The position numbers and the translations under genes were made by a program. Below are positions 1 to 8,169 of a stretch of DNA of 38,410 bases, piece after piece (position 1 is the first letter of the stretch; every line of letters begins with the position of its first letter). The notes beneath the pieces were generated by a model that saw only the letters and a list, made by a program, of their open reading frames with translations, was not told the origin of the DNA and searched no databases. Origin of the DNA: an uncultured Clostridia bacterium (GTDB taxonomy: Bacteria > Bacillota > Clostridia > Christensenellales > CAMQZB01). The DNA lies in NCBI GenBank assembly GCA_947039455.1, contig CAMQZB010000018.1, forward strand, positions 1 through 38,410, written 5' to 3'.

Positions 1-2333
1 TCTGTAACATCAACTGCAGTTCCTTGTCCGTCTACTAGGTTAACTTTAACTTCAACAGTTTGAACACCAGTATCAAATACAAATCCAATTGGAGCTGTAA
101 TAGTTCCAGTCAAAGTAACTACTACAGGCTTTCCTGTAGTTGGTATAGCTCCTGGCGTAAATGAAGAAGTCCAAGCTACTTGCATGTCTGCGTCAAAATC
201 TGTATTTAAATTGTAACCATTATCTATTGCTGTTTGTGGTGTAGTCATTTTAATTTTCGTTGGTAATAGCTTTATGATATCGGTTGCAGTAACTAGATTC
301 TCTTCACCGTAGTACATATCAGCTAGTGTAGGCTTTGTAATTTCTGTAATTTGATGGGACTTAATTTCAGCCTTAGTTGCTTTTAAAAGAGTCCAATCAT
401 AGTATGCATATATAAAACCATTACTTTCAGTTCCAGTCGCTGGTTCAATTGATGTATAATCGGAAATCGATTTAACACCAGGTAATGCATTAGTATAGTC
501 AACTTCAACTTTGATTTTATCGGTCGTGTCGTCTTTGTCATAACTATAATCGTTTGTGCCTGTAATCACAACAGTACTAGTTGAAGTATCAGTAGTTTTT
601 CCATCATAGAATTTTTCGAAGTTAATATTACCAAACGACGTATTTACCTGTGGTTTTCCTTTTGCTACAGTTACTGTGTAAGTAGCTGTTTTAGTTACGT
701 ATGTGTAGTTTGTTCCATCAGTAACCGTTGCAGTGATTGTTACTGGTGAAGTTGTTGCTGTGTTAAATTTAAGGCTACCAGTATTTTCATTTACTGTAAC
801 TGCAGCAGTGCTACCTGTATATTTTACAGTACCATCACCTACATTTGTAACAGCCGCTACTTTATCTGCAGCGCAATAAATAACACTTACATTAGCTGGT
901 GCAGTGATTTTACCTGCTGCTTTTGCTACATTTACTGTGTAAGACTTTGTTGTTGCTAAGTGATTAGTTCCTGCACTAGCAGTAGCTGTTATTGTTGCTG
1001 TTCCTGCGCCTTTAATTGTTAATGCGCCAGTAGATGAAACTTCAACTAGAGTAGGAGCTGAACTTACATAAGTTATTGTAGAATCACTTATAGTTGTTGT
1101 AGCTGTGTGTCCAGCAGGTGCTGTTGCACCATATGTAGCAGCTATCGTTGTTGTAGCAGTCATTGTAATATTACCTGCTGCTTTTTCATATCTTGCGTAT
1201 AATGTTGTTACTGATACTGGAACATCAGCTCCTGGAGCGTAGAATGTTCCTGTACCATCGTCTTTAGTGTTCCATGAAAAGTAAGTTCCAGCGTTAGGTC
1301 TTGTAATTCCTGTTGTAGGAAGTGTTGGCGCTTTATAGGCTGCTGTATTATCAACAACTATGTTAATTATGTTATTTGTAGCGTCCGCAACCGTTTCGCC
1401 AGCTGTTAGGTCTGGAGAGTGTTTGTATTTTCCAGTTCCTAAGTTTAGGGTGATTGGTTGTAGCTTATCAGGATTCAGCACTTCAAGGGCGGGGCGAAAA
1501 GACTCAGTTTCATAAGTGGAATCATTGTAATCGTAATACATCATGCTATTGAAACCACGACGAGCCCGAGCAGTCGGATTATCAGCTTTAACATCCTGAC
1601 CCAATGAGAAGGAATTGGCCCAGTTCTTAATTGTATTACCAACAACTGGGTTCCCCTCAGCATCTTTTCTATTTAAAATCGTATCCCATTCGTTGTTTGC
1701 TGGTGTGCCACCAATGTATGGTCTCTTACCGGAATTAGTTCCGGCACTTGGTAGTCTAAGTTTGTAGTTTGTGTTGAAATCAGTTCCGTATACAAGGTCA
1801 TGTGCACTAGTATTTGGTGTAGTACCAGCTTTATCAAAACCATTTATTTGATTCCACGATACTCCAGTTATGACATTCATATCTGCCATGAATAGGTTGT
1901 AGGTAGGATCCGCAACAGTAGTAGTACCAACAGATGTTGCATCTGTCCCAGTAATTGTCAAAGCATCATCCTTGCTGTCATAGTTGTAAGCACCAGTCAT
2001 TTCTCCATGATATGTAAATGGTACATATTTAAGGCTTGGGTCTGGTACGCCTGCTGAGTTTGTCGCACCCGCAGTGTTTACTGTGCCACCGAATTCGTTA
2101 GCTCCAGTACCTGGTAGGTATTGTGACAAGTCAAAGTAATATGTCGTGCCTGGCGTAAGACCTACGGCTCTAGGTGTAGCAGTGCTTTGGTAGCCTGTTA
2201 CCCCATTGTCATTTGTAATAGTCGTATCATAACTGTTAGTTAAACTATCAGTTGCTGTTGATACGCCTAAGATTGCTGTGATCGCAAACAACAAACATGT
2301 TGCTATGATCAGACTTCTTCTCATTTGTTTCAT
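1..2333 (-). CDS. Large secreted surface protein with InlB-type and Ig-like repeats (3' end outside window)
   Basis: The frame is open from an ATG at 2333 to the left edge (at least 777 codons), so the C-terminus and any wall anchor are not visible. An AGGAGA ribosome site precedes the ATG. The product begins with a basic n-region (MKQMRRS) and a hydrophobic stretch ending near GVSTA, a good Sec signal peptide, so the protein should be exported. Residues about 340-385 resemble a Listeria-Bacteroides (InlB B) repeat ending in TTLYARYE. About 385-480 and 480-560 are two Thr/Val/Ala-rich bacterial Ig/MBG-like repeats, each closing on a YTVNVAK/YTVTVAK strand. A tyrosine- and aspartate-rich module (FEKFYDGKT onward) follows. 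Such proteins are usually adhesins or wall proteins of Gram-positives; the ligand is unknown. Confident about class, not about function. Confidence 0.85.
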   Translation of the reverse strand, partial: MKQMRRSLIIATCLLFAITAILGVSTATDSLTNSYDTTITNDNGVTGYQSTATPRAVGLTPGTTYYFDLSQYLPGTGANEFGGTVNTAGATNSAGVPDPSLKYVPFTYHGEMTGAYNYDSKDDALTITGTDATSVGTTTVADPTYNLFMADMNVITGVSWNQINGFDKAGTTPNTSAHDLVYGTDFNTNYKLRLPSAGTNSGKRPYIGGTPANNEWDTILNRKDAEGNPVVGNTIKNWANSFSLGQDVKADNPTARARRGFNSMMYYDYNDSTYETESFRPALEVLNPDKLQPITLNLGTGKYKHSPDLTAGETVADATNNIINIVVDNTAAYKAPTLPTTGITRPNAGTYFSWNTKDDGTGTFYAPGADVPVSVTTLYARYEKAAGNITMTATTTIAATYGATAPAGHTATTTISDSTITYVSSAPTLVEVSSTGALTIKGAGTATITATASAGTNHLATTKSYTVNVAKAAGKITAPANVSVIYCAADKVAAVTNVGDGTVKYTGSTAAVTVNENTGSLKFNTATTSPVTITATVTDGTNYTYVTKTATYTVTVAKGKPQVNTSFGNINFEKFYDGKTTDTSTSTVVITGTNDYSYDKDDTTDKIKVEVDYTNALPGVKSISDYTSIEPATGTESNGFIYAYYDWTLLKATKAEIKSHQITEITKPTLADMYYGEENLVTATDIIKLLPTKIKMTTPQTAIDNGYNLNTDFDADMQVAWTSSFTPGAIPTTGKPVVVTLTGTITAPIGFVFDTGVQTVEVKVNLVDGQGTAVDVT

Positions 2334-2363
2334 AAATATTTTCTCCTATGATTTATATATTTT

Positions 2364-2394
2364 TGTTGCACATAATAAGTATTATGTTGCATAT
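2364..2394. promoter_or_regulatory. Palindromic operator-like box, copy 1, upstream of the surface protein gene
   Basis: The core CATAATAAGTATTATG (2371-2386) is a 7-bp inverted repeat with a 2-bp centre, flanked by TGTTGC-like sequence. The same box, inverted, lies at 2607-2638. Copy 1 sits about 30 bp before the start codon and overlaps a plausible minus-strand promoter (TTGTAC, 18 bp, CATAAT), so a bound protein would block or control the surface protein gene. The binding protein is unknown. Confidence 0.55.
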
Positions 2395-2450
2395 TTAAAA
2401 AAAAGTACAAAAACACAAAAAACCCCATTGTATCAAGGAAAAATGACAAA

Positions 2451-2488
2451 AACCATAATAAAACTTAATTTTAGGTTTTATTATGGTT
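2451..2488 (-). terminator. 14-bp perfect inverted repeat, terminator-like in the leftward direction
   Basis: Arms AACCATAATAAAAC (2451-2464) and its complement (2475-2488) enclose a 10-nt loop. On the minus strand the hairpin is followed by a T-rich run. It would stop leftward transcription arriving from the island before the surface protein promoter. Confidence 0.5.
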
Positions 2489-2530
2489 TGCGGATAACCA
2501 CTGTATTTTGGAAAAAAATGGGCTTTTATG

Positions 2531-2559
2531 TTGACAAACTGCAAAATATGTGGTAATAT
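2531..2559 (+). promoter_or_regulatory. Near-consensus sigma-A promoter facing right
   Basis: TTGACA (2531-2536), exactly 17 bp, then TAATAT (2554-2559). No sizeable gene follows on the plus strand before the hairpin at 2794-2823, so the promoter either drives a small RNA of about 260 nt or is a remnant. The second palindromic box lies about 50 bp downstream of the expected start. Confidence 0.6.
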
Positions 2560-2606
2560 TACAATAATTAATGGAAATTAGGGGTATTATATCCAATTTT
2601 TATTGA

Positions 2607-2638
2607 TATATGCAACATAATACTTATTATGTTGTTAT
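2607..2638. promoter_or_regulatory. Palindromic operator-like box, copy 2 (inverted)
   Basis: Core CATAATACTTATTATG (2616-2631) within GCAAC...GTTG-type flanks. It is the reverse complement of the box at 2364-2394, 245 bp away. Two identical boxes in inverted orientation suggest a looped or cooperative regulatory site. Confidence 0.5.
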
Positions 2639-2644
2639 TTTTAT

Positions 2645-2696
2645 GCCCAAAACCCCAGTGTTTATGCGGTTTTTTCAATAATAACCTCACCAAAAA
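2645..2696. repeat. 52-bp direct repeat, left copy
   Basis: Positions 2645-2696 are identical to 38042-38093, same orientation, with weaker similarity continuing about 12 bp (a C-rich tract). It includes the string CCCCAGTGTTTATGCGG. The two copies bracket about 35 kb. They could be attachment-site remnants or a dispersed intergenic repeat; the sequence alone does not decide. Confidence 0.8.
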
Positions 2697-2793
2697 CCCC
2701 CAACTTCCCCACCACCCCAAACACCCGTCTACACTACTCACAACACTGTTTTACTCATAGTTAAACACAATTTGTTAACCATTAAGAAATACA

Positions 2794-2823
2794 AAAAAGC
2801 AAAGGAATTAACCTTTGCTTTTT
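2794..2823. terminator. Bidirectional rho-independent terminator
   Basis: Perfect 12-bp stem AAAAAGCAAAGG / CCTTTGCTTTTT with loop AATTAA, A-run on one side and T-run on the other, so it can work in both directions. Confidence 0.7.
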
Positions 2824-2862
2824 CTAATTAGCATAATTCACACACCACAAATAATAGAAATA

Positions 2863-3090
2863 CAGTGTGAATTATCGCTGTTTTTTGATTAATAGCGTAT
2901 CATAAGTGTATCACGGAGAAAAAAAAGACCCCTGAAAGCCTTTATCCAAAGGCTTTCAGGGGGTCTTATATTATTTTATATTGCCCTACTAACTCGTAAA
3001 CACCGTGCAGATCGCACAATTTGCAAACCCCATATCAGTGCAACTGCCAGCAAAGCCTCCCCGCTTATTCCCACTCTAGAGCGTGAGAAT
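2863..3090 (-). repeat. Three-copy structured repeat, copy A (divergent)
   Basis: Shares ordered blocks with copies at 28288-28540 and 37259-37570. These are CAGTGTGAATTATCGCT (2863-2879), two 11-bp-spaced GYGTATCA motifs (2894-2915), a strong hairpin with T-run (2926-2966), a CACCGTGCA block, and GCTTATTCCCACTCT near 3062-3076. A 7-bp stem at 3049-3065 pairs fully only if the minus strand is the RNA, because it uses G-U pairs. Beyond the CCCACTCT block this copy diverges from the other two. Function unknown; a small RNA or recombination site are the main options. Confidence 0.65.
2926..2966. terminator. Strong terminator hairpin inside repeat copy A
   Basis: An 18-bp stem (AGACCCCTGAAAGCCTTT with its near-perfect complement) and 4-nt loop. 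A long A-run lies on its left side, which reads as a T-run on the minus strand. It would end leftward transcription from the BRO-N/nuclease operon, or the 3' end of a repeat-encoded RNA. Confidence 0.75.
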
Positions 3091-3209
3091 AATTTTATAC
3101 AATTTACCTTATCCCCCACACATTATTCTCACCATTTTAATCCAATTTATCCCCATTTCACCAAATCCACCCAACCAAGGTTGCATATTGGTTGCATTCG
3201 ATTATGTGG

Positions 3210-4046
3210 CTAGTTGTTAACTAATTTAGTCTTAACTTCAAGTTCTGCTTTATCTTTTGCATTTATTGGTGAAATTACATTTTGGTTTAGGCGACTTTCA
3301 ATATTAACACGAGTCTCTTTTGCAACTTCTCCACCCTCTTTTGCAACTCTTTTGTTCTCGTTAAAGGTAGATGGCTGTTTTTGTTTAGAAAGGGCTGTAG
3401 TCATTACTTCCGCAAGCTGATTTAGAGTAAGTTCAATGTCCGTCATGTTATCACGCAAATTCTCTTTCTTCAGCTCTTTGAATTCCTTATATTCTTGAAC
3501 CGTCATTCCGCTCCATGCTCTTGTCATTTCGTTAGTTAAAATAGCGTAGTCTTTTTCATTATCAACACCACGTTCTTGCCACTCGTCAGTCAATTTCTTC
3601 CGCATTTCTATACTTTGTAGGCGTTGATTAATCCACCCTTCAGTATAGCCTTTAGCACGATAGAAATCAGCTCCACGAAGTATTGCTTTCTCTGGATCAG
3701 CAATCTCTTCAAGACGTTCACTTCCTATTTGAGCAAGCCACATCTTAAACGGCTCAGCATTTTTACTTGGAATAGATTGAATTAAACGAAGCACGCCCTT
3801 AGTATCAAGCACATCAGTAACACGCATTTTCCCATCTTCTGCTTGCATTTTCAACTGGTTACAATTTGTAACCAGTTCACTTCCCTCTTTCTTCAATCGG
3901 TTTTTCAGCACCTTCCAATAGTTGCGCGGATCCTCACTCTCACTCAAAATACCGCAAACATCTACTACAGAAAAATACCATTCCTCTTTAGCCCCGTCCC
4001 ACAAAGAACGAATCTTTCTATCTTCAAATATCTTAACATTACTCAT
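3210..4046 (-). CDS. BRO-N / DinD-like antirepressor-type protein
   Basis: 278 residues. The N-terminal ~110 residues fit the BRO-N (Bro family N-terminal) DNA-binding fold: WYFSVVDVCGIL, DPRNYWKVLKNRL and a KGVLRLIQSIPS segment. The C-terminal half resembles DinD (DNA-damage-inducible protein D) and phage antirepressors, with DNMTDIELTLNQLAEVMT, a THF-like SKQKQPSTFNENKRVAKEGG stretch and an RVNIE motif. These proteins are often found in phages and islands and act as antirepressors or SOS-linked regulators. The ATG overlaps the last 8 bases of the upstream nuclease gene, so the two are translationally coupled. Function of the pair is inferred: sensor or regulator plus nuclease. Confidence 0.75.
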   Translation of the reverse strand: MSNVKIFEDRKIRSLWDGAKEEWYFSVVDVCGILSESEDPRNYWKVLKNRLKKEGSELVTNCNQLKMQAEDGKMRVTDVLDTKGVLRLIQSIPSKNAEPFKMWLAQIGSERLEEIADPEKAILRGADFYRAKGYTEGWINQRLQSIEMRKKLTDEWQERGVDNEKDYAILTNEMTRAWSGMTVQEYKEFKELKKENLRDNMTDIELTLNQLAEVMTTALSKQKQPSTFNENKRVAKEGGEVAKETRVNIESRLNQNVISPINAKDKAELEVKTKLVNN

Positions 4047-5271
4047 TATTCATCCCTCTTTCTATACACTTTTCCTTAATAATGTATTCATTTATCTTAG
4101 CGCAACAAATATTTACTACTTCATTGAAATTATCTTCGTCATAAAGATTATAGTACGCTTCGTTTGGGTTTTTGAAATCTGGAACACTGGTAGAACTTGG
4201 TAGATATTCCCATTTAGCCCACCAATCATTTGCTGTGGATTTAACATTAGTGCTAGTATTTAAAATTTCACAAATCTCATTATTGCCAAACATTCTGCCA
4301 TTCCAGACACCATTATACGGCGTACAATACCCGATGAAAAGCTTATTCTTTACTTCAACTCTAACCCAAATATCCACGCCTTCTTTCACGTTCTTCATGT
4401 ATTCAAAACTGATTCCTGGACATGTTGGATTTCCGTCTTTACACTTATCAACATAATCATATTTGTTTACCAACTTCTCGTGTCCTACTTTAGCTTCTAT
4501 TGCTTGAAATAGTTTTAGCAGCCTTTTTTCTCTAACTTGTTTTATTGCTTTTTCTATTGCTACAGCACTCTGCATTGACGACTTTGAGCTTGTGATTAAG
4601 TCAGCTATTTCCATCTCTTTTCCATCCTCCATTTTCCCAGTAAAATTACGTATTGTTGTTATGAATTGCAAAATTATCTCTCTTATTGGAGCAATTGTGA
4701 GAGTGCACCTTTGCTTTAAGCATGCGTCTAGCCAATCTAAAATATGATTTTCAAAAGATATATTCTTTACTTCTTGGTATCCGTCTCCTGATTTAGTCAA
4801 TCCTTTTGCACTACTTCCGCTTGGACTGTCGCCAAATCGAGTTAAATAGCACATTATCGGCTCTTTATTGGAGTTTTTTGCATGTTCATAATAGTCCTTG
4901 CATTGAATCGTTTGGTCACCTGCATAAATTTTCACTTCTATTGCCATATAGTGATTGGCGGTTTCTATTACCAAATCAATACGCCTTTTTTGTGCGGTGC
5001 TAACTTCTCTTAAAACTTTTGTGCTTTTTAATTCTTTGTCACTTAAATTTATGTTAAGTATATTTTCTAAAAATAGTTTCAAATATGTATGTCCTTGATT
5101 GTGAGTACCATTTGGCGACAACAACTCACAAAGCACTCTACAAATCACAACTTCATCATGTTCAATATTTGCTATTTCAAAAATATTAAAATAGCCTCCT
5201 GTATTCTTATTTAATAAGTCATATTTTTTCGATATTTCAGTAATCGCGTCCATCAACTTTTCTTCAACCAT
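4039..5271 (-). CDS. PD-(D/E)XK nuclease family protein (PDDEXK_4 type)
   Basis: 410 residues from the ATG at 5271, chosen over an upstream TTG because GGAGG lies 7 bp before it. The N-terminus has NIFEIANIEHDEVVICRVLC and LLSPNGTHNQG, hallmarks of the PF14281 PD-(D/E)XK family. The catalytic core is D99 (RRIDLVIE) followed by E112-V-K114 (AIEVKIYAGDQ) and a Q/Y helix (TIQCKDYYEHA). It is predicted to cut DNA. The rest of the chain is a helical middle and a C-terminal half with aromatic-rich strands of unknown role. It overlaps the DinD-like gene downstream. Members occur widely in defence islands, but no specific system is established here. Confidence 0.8.
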   Translation of the reverse strand: MVEEKLMDAITEISKKYDLLNKNTGGYFNIFEIANIEHDEVVICRVLCELLSPNGTHNQGHTYLKLFLENILNINLSDKELKSTKVLREVSTAQKRRIDLVIETANHYMAIEVKIYAGDQTIQCKDYYEHAKNSNKEPIMCYLTRFGDSPSGSSAKGLTKSGDGYQEVKNISFENHILDWLDACLKQRCTLTIAPIREIILQFITTIRNFTGKMEDGKEMEIADLITSSKSSMQSAVAIEKAIKQVREKRLLKLFQAIEAKVGHEKLVNKYDYVDKCKDGNPTCPGISFEYMKNVKEGVDIWVRVEVKNKLFIGYCTPYNGVWNGRMFGNNEICEILNTSTNVKSTANDWWAKWEYLPSSTSVPDFKNPNEAYYNLYDEDNFNEVVNICCAKINEYIIKEKCIERGMNNE

Positions 5272-5342
5272 ATTCAATCCTCCATCTATTTTCGACTCTG
5301 AAAACTTGTCGTTTTACCTTACGCCGTAGCATAAATTTTCTA

Positions 5343-5891
5343 TCAAGGATCGTCTACAGGCCACACGCTTTTGGCTCTTTTTATACATGCTTTTTTATAT
5401 CTCAAAATTCCAATGGCATAAGTTATTATTGGCACAATGTAAAAATTAACAATGAAATATTGTCCATCGCTTGAATTGAATATTGATAATAAGAAGAAAC
5501 TCAATACTGCGGTAGTTAACCACCAATATTTCGCTAAAGTATCGATACCGTATTTTTCGTCTCTATTATCTGAAATATAATATCGAATAAATGCGATGTT
5601 GTAGAAAATGCATATAGCTAAAAACAGGAAAAAACCTGTCATAGTCATCAATCCTAATTCATACGTATCTTTATTTATAAATTGCATACCAAAAAACAAG
5701 TATACTGCAAAAGAAATTAATATACCACTTTTATAAAATTTACTCAACAATGCAAGAAAACATACCACACCAATAATATAACATAACAGCAATGGATCAT
5801 ATTGTTCTACACAATTTGCAATCAATGTTAAAACAACCACCCCACCAGTTATTAGTGTATCATATTTAAATTTTCTTTTTATTATTTCCAT
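5343..5891 (-). CDS. Six-span membrane protein, function unknown
   Basis: 182 residues with an AGGTGA ribosome site. About six hydrophobic segments are visible, roughly at residues 14-30, 33-51, 55-71, 80-105, 122-141 and 147-164, and a basic tail (RYKKACIKRAK). No motif was recognised. It is 71 bp upstream of the PD-(D/E)XK nuclease gene on the same strand, so it may share its transcript from the promoter at 5997-6024. A membrane effector or an immunity-type accessory protein are possible, but that is a guess from context. Confidence 0.6.
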   Translation of the reverse strand: MEIIKRKFKYDTLITGGVVVLTLIANCVEQYDPLLLCYIIGVVCFLALLSKFYKSGILISFAVYLFFGMQFINKDTYELGLMTMTGFFLFLAICIFYNIAFIRYYISDNRDEKYGIDTLAKYWWLTTAVLSFFLLSIFNSSDGQYFIVNFYIVPIITYAIGILRYKKACIKRAKSVWPVDDP

Positions 5892-5996
5892 ACTTCACCT
5901 TCATCACTAATCCTGCGATTACTAGCATCATTATTTCCCAATCCGCTACCATCTTCCCAAACAAATTATTTAAAACTATTTTATATTATACTGCTT

Positions 5997-6024
5997 ATTA
6001 TATCATAAAGCCTAAGAAAATGAA
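5997..6024 (-). promoter_or_regulatory. Promoter for the membrane protein/nuclease/DinD-like genes
   Basis: Minus strand TTCATT, 16 bp, TATAAT, about 105 bp before the membrane protein start. A second TATAAT lies just downstream. The same promoter plus adjacent hairpin arrangement recurs at 33130-33203. Confidence 0.5.
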
Positions 6025-6040
6025 ATACTTTTTACAAAAT

Positions 6041-6070
6041 AAAGACAAATACCGCTAAGCATTTGTCTTT
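6041..6070. terminator. Bidirectional terminator
   Basis: Perfect 10-bp arms AAAGACAAAT / ATTTGTCTTT with a 10-nt loop. It ends the regulator/helicase operon and insulates the promoter next to it. Its stem is shared with the hairpin at 33174-33203. Confidence 0.7.
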
Positions 6071-6140
6071 TAATTTCTATATTAACAATTTACATAGATA
6101 GTGGGACTCATGGAACCTTTTTTTAAGTAACCAGACACGT

Positions 6141-6200
6141 TTATATTTCGGTATCTTGTATGTAATTCAGCTCACATACAGGGCATTTAATATAGCTCAT
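6141..6200 (-). pseudogene. 19-codon remnant of a zinc-ribbon gene
   Basis: An ATG at 6200 overlaps the helicase stop codon (TAATG) with GGAGG 7 bp upstream, an arrangement of a real coupled gene. It encodes a peptide starting MSYIKCPVCELNYI and stops at TAA after 19 codons. A CPxCELNYI start followed by a second CxxC is, as I recall, a common N-terminus in nuclease-associated proteins; here the second Cys pair is missing. A premature end or decayed third gene of the operon is likely. A genuine micropeptide cannot be excluded. Confidence 0.45.
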
Positions 6201-8167
6201 TACACTACCTCCAAGCCGATGTCTTTTAGGTAGTTAAACACGCCGTCGTAGTATTCAGTTTTACGGGTAAGGTCGGTTTCACTGCCTTCTGGAATGAAGA
6301 TTATCATACCTTGGCGTGCTCTTGTTAGAAGAACTCTGTAGGAGTTTTTTAGGTATGTTTTGTTATTTTCATTATTCAAATTTTGCCACTTGCTTCCACT
6401 AAATCGATAGTATCCCCAACTGCCGTTTTCGAACCTAAAATTAGCGTCCCACGCCATAATTGAGTAGTCAAGTTCTAATCCTTGAATATCAAATTCAGTT
6501 ACTACATCTTCCAAGAAATAGCTTGATCTAACATCTTCCTTACCATTTAAGAACCAATAACTTGGTGATGTTTCATTTTTTACATACACTCCACACGGTT
6601 TTAATCTAAGTGCGTTTGAGCTTGCAATAATACCGTATCGCTCAGTTCCTCGTGCCTTGTTTCGCACCCAATCTTTTGCTGTTTCTAAACTGCGAGTTAT
6701 GACTATTGGATATTTTTCAATTAATATATTGTAAATCTCTTTAGTTTTCTCAATATTTACATCAAGTAAGTTTTTAACAAAATCCGCTTGATTTTCACTT
6801 CTAAAAGAACGCATAGAAGTAGATAAATGCAAGCAATCCGATGTAGTTACCTTAAGACCATTAATCATATTTTCAACATTTTGCCCACGTGTATATTCCG
6901 CATCATAAAGCTCTGTTGAAGCGTACACATTCCAGTGCGGGAAACTTCTTTTTATTGAATCGAACCATTCAGGAAGTCCCGCTTCACCAGTATTAATTTC
7001 TTGACCACCACCAACTAAACACACTATCACAGCCCAATCGTGGAACCTATCCATGGTGGAAATTAAAAACTCAGGTTCACTCATTTCAAAGTTGGCAATA
7101 CCCTTTTTTTGCGCCATGAATTTAGTAATTTGCTCCAGGGTCCAAGCACGTTGCGCCTCGTCAAAAATAGCAATTCGCTCTGAGGGCAAATCTTCATTCC
7201 CAACATAAGCATCACGGTATTTATGTATAATTTGTATGAAAGATTTAACCTGACGCATTGCTTCACTCTTTGTGATTTTATTGCCTTTCGCATGTTCTTG
7301 AGCAACTTTATCACGTGTTAAAGCTTCCGTTAATACTTCTACTAACGGGAAATTGCCTGACAGGAAAACCGCTCGTTCATCTTTCTCAAAATCTTGCCTT
7401 GCACTAGCTAGATTAAGCCCTACTAAAGTTTTTCCAGCTCCTGGAACGCCCGTTACGAATATTACTGATTTTAGGTTATTGTCTTTGCTGTTTTTGATTA
7501 TTTTATTGATTTCCGATGTTGTTTCTTTTAGATTAATAGCTTCAGCATCAGAACGAGAAATATCCTCTACATTGTGATTAGAATACAGTGCTTGCGCCGC
7601 TTCAATTATCGTTGGCGTAGGTTGATATACCGAATTAAGCCATGCAATAGGATCTGTGATATTGCCACTAAATTTTTCAGTAAGATTCGCAAAATCACTC
7701 TCTAGCATAGCACTATTAAATTTCAACGGTTTTAAGATATTATCTTCGTAGAAAGTATATTGATTAACGAAATTCTTCGCTTTAGTTGCAATCAAAATTG
7801 GCACTATTTTAGCCTTGTGACTTTCCAAATGAAAGTTCTTTAAGTCAAGGGCGTAATCTAGCACCTGATCCACCGCATGGGCAGCATATTCGCCATCGCC
7901 ACACTTGAATTCAAGCAAATACACAACGCCATTAACTATTACAACCACATCAGCACGACTGCCGATACGGGGAATTGTGTATTCAAATAAGATGTGTCCT
8001 GTAATATTTTTCAGTGCGTTTTTCAATATTTCAATCTCTTGCAACCAAGTGTTTCTTTGCAAATCAACTAAATCAAATTGATTGTTTCTTGATAACTCGC
8101 CAAGGATTGAATTGCTGCTAGCACGCAAAAATTTCGCTATTTCAGCGTGATAATAAGCTCGTGTCAT
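6200..8167 (-). CDS. Nuclease-helicase: PD-(D/E)XK domain fused to DUF2075 ATPase/helicase
   Basis: 655 residues from ATG 8167, preferred to the GTG two codons upstream because GAGGTG sits 5 bp before it. Residues about 55-110 carry a PD-(D/E)XK-like core: D73 in SRADVVV, then E86-F-K88 and a QVLDYALDL helix. The ATPase core has Walker A GVPGAGKT at 240-247, a Walker B-type FDEAQRAW, and late helicase motifs including LTRARQGM near the end. DUF2075 proteins are Schlafen-like/SF1-related helicases, often in defence loci. The preceding XRE gene ends 2 bp upstream and its last codons contain this gene's ribosome site, so translation is coupled. Predicted role: regulated DNA cleavage or unwinding of invading DNA. 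Confidence 0.82.
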   Translation of the reverse strand: MTRAYYHAEIAKFLRASSNSILGELSRNNQFDLVDLQRNTWLQEIEILKNALKNITGHILFEYTIPRIGSRADVVVIVNGVVYLLEFKCGDGEYAAHAVDQVLDYALDLKNFHLESHKAKIVPILIATKAKNFVNQYTFYEDNILKPLKFNSAMLESDFANLTEKFSGNITDPIAWLNSVYQPTPTIIEAAQALYSNHNVEDISRSDAEAINLKETTSEINKIIKNSKDNNLKSVIFVTGVPGAGKTLVGLNLASARQDFEKDERAVFLSGNFPLVEVLTEALTRDKVAQEHAKGNKITKSEAMRQVKSFIQIIHKYRDAYVGNEDLPSERIAIFDEAQRAWTLEQITKFMAQKKGIANFEMSEPEFLISTMDRFHDWAVIVCLVGGGQEINTGEAGLPEWFDSIKRSFPHWNVYASTELYDAEYTRGQNVENMINGLKVTTSDCLHLSTSMRSFRSENQADFVKNLLDVNIEKTKEIYNILIEKYPIVITRSLETAKDWVRNKARGTERYGIIASSNALRLKPCGVYVKNETSPSYWFLNGKEDVRSSYFLEDVVTEFDIQGLELDYSIMAWDANFRFENGSWGYYRFSGSKWQNLNNENNKTYLKNSYRVLLTRARQGMIIFIPEGSETDLTRKTEYYDGVFNYLKDIGLEVV

Positions 8168-8169
8168 AA

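Larger units (their letters stand above)
2566..2826 (+). ncRNA. Candidate small RNA between promoter and terminator
   Basis: Defined only by the promoter at 2531-2559 and the 12-bp hairpin with T-run at 2794-2823. The interval contains no convincing open frame with a ribosome site. It includes the palindromic box at 2607-2638 and the 52-bp repeat at 2645-2696. No known RNA family was recognised. Confidence 0.22.

Noticed and set aside
2278-2556. A 92-codon plus-strand frame
   Set aside because: It overlaps the signal peptide region antisense, crosses the operator and hairpin, and has no ribosome site.
2700-3200. Possible CRISPR array from several short repeats
   Set aside because: No regularly spaced identical repeats and no cas genes in the window.
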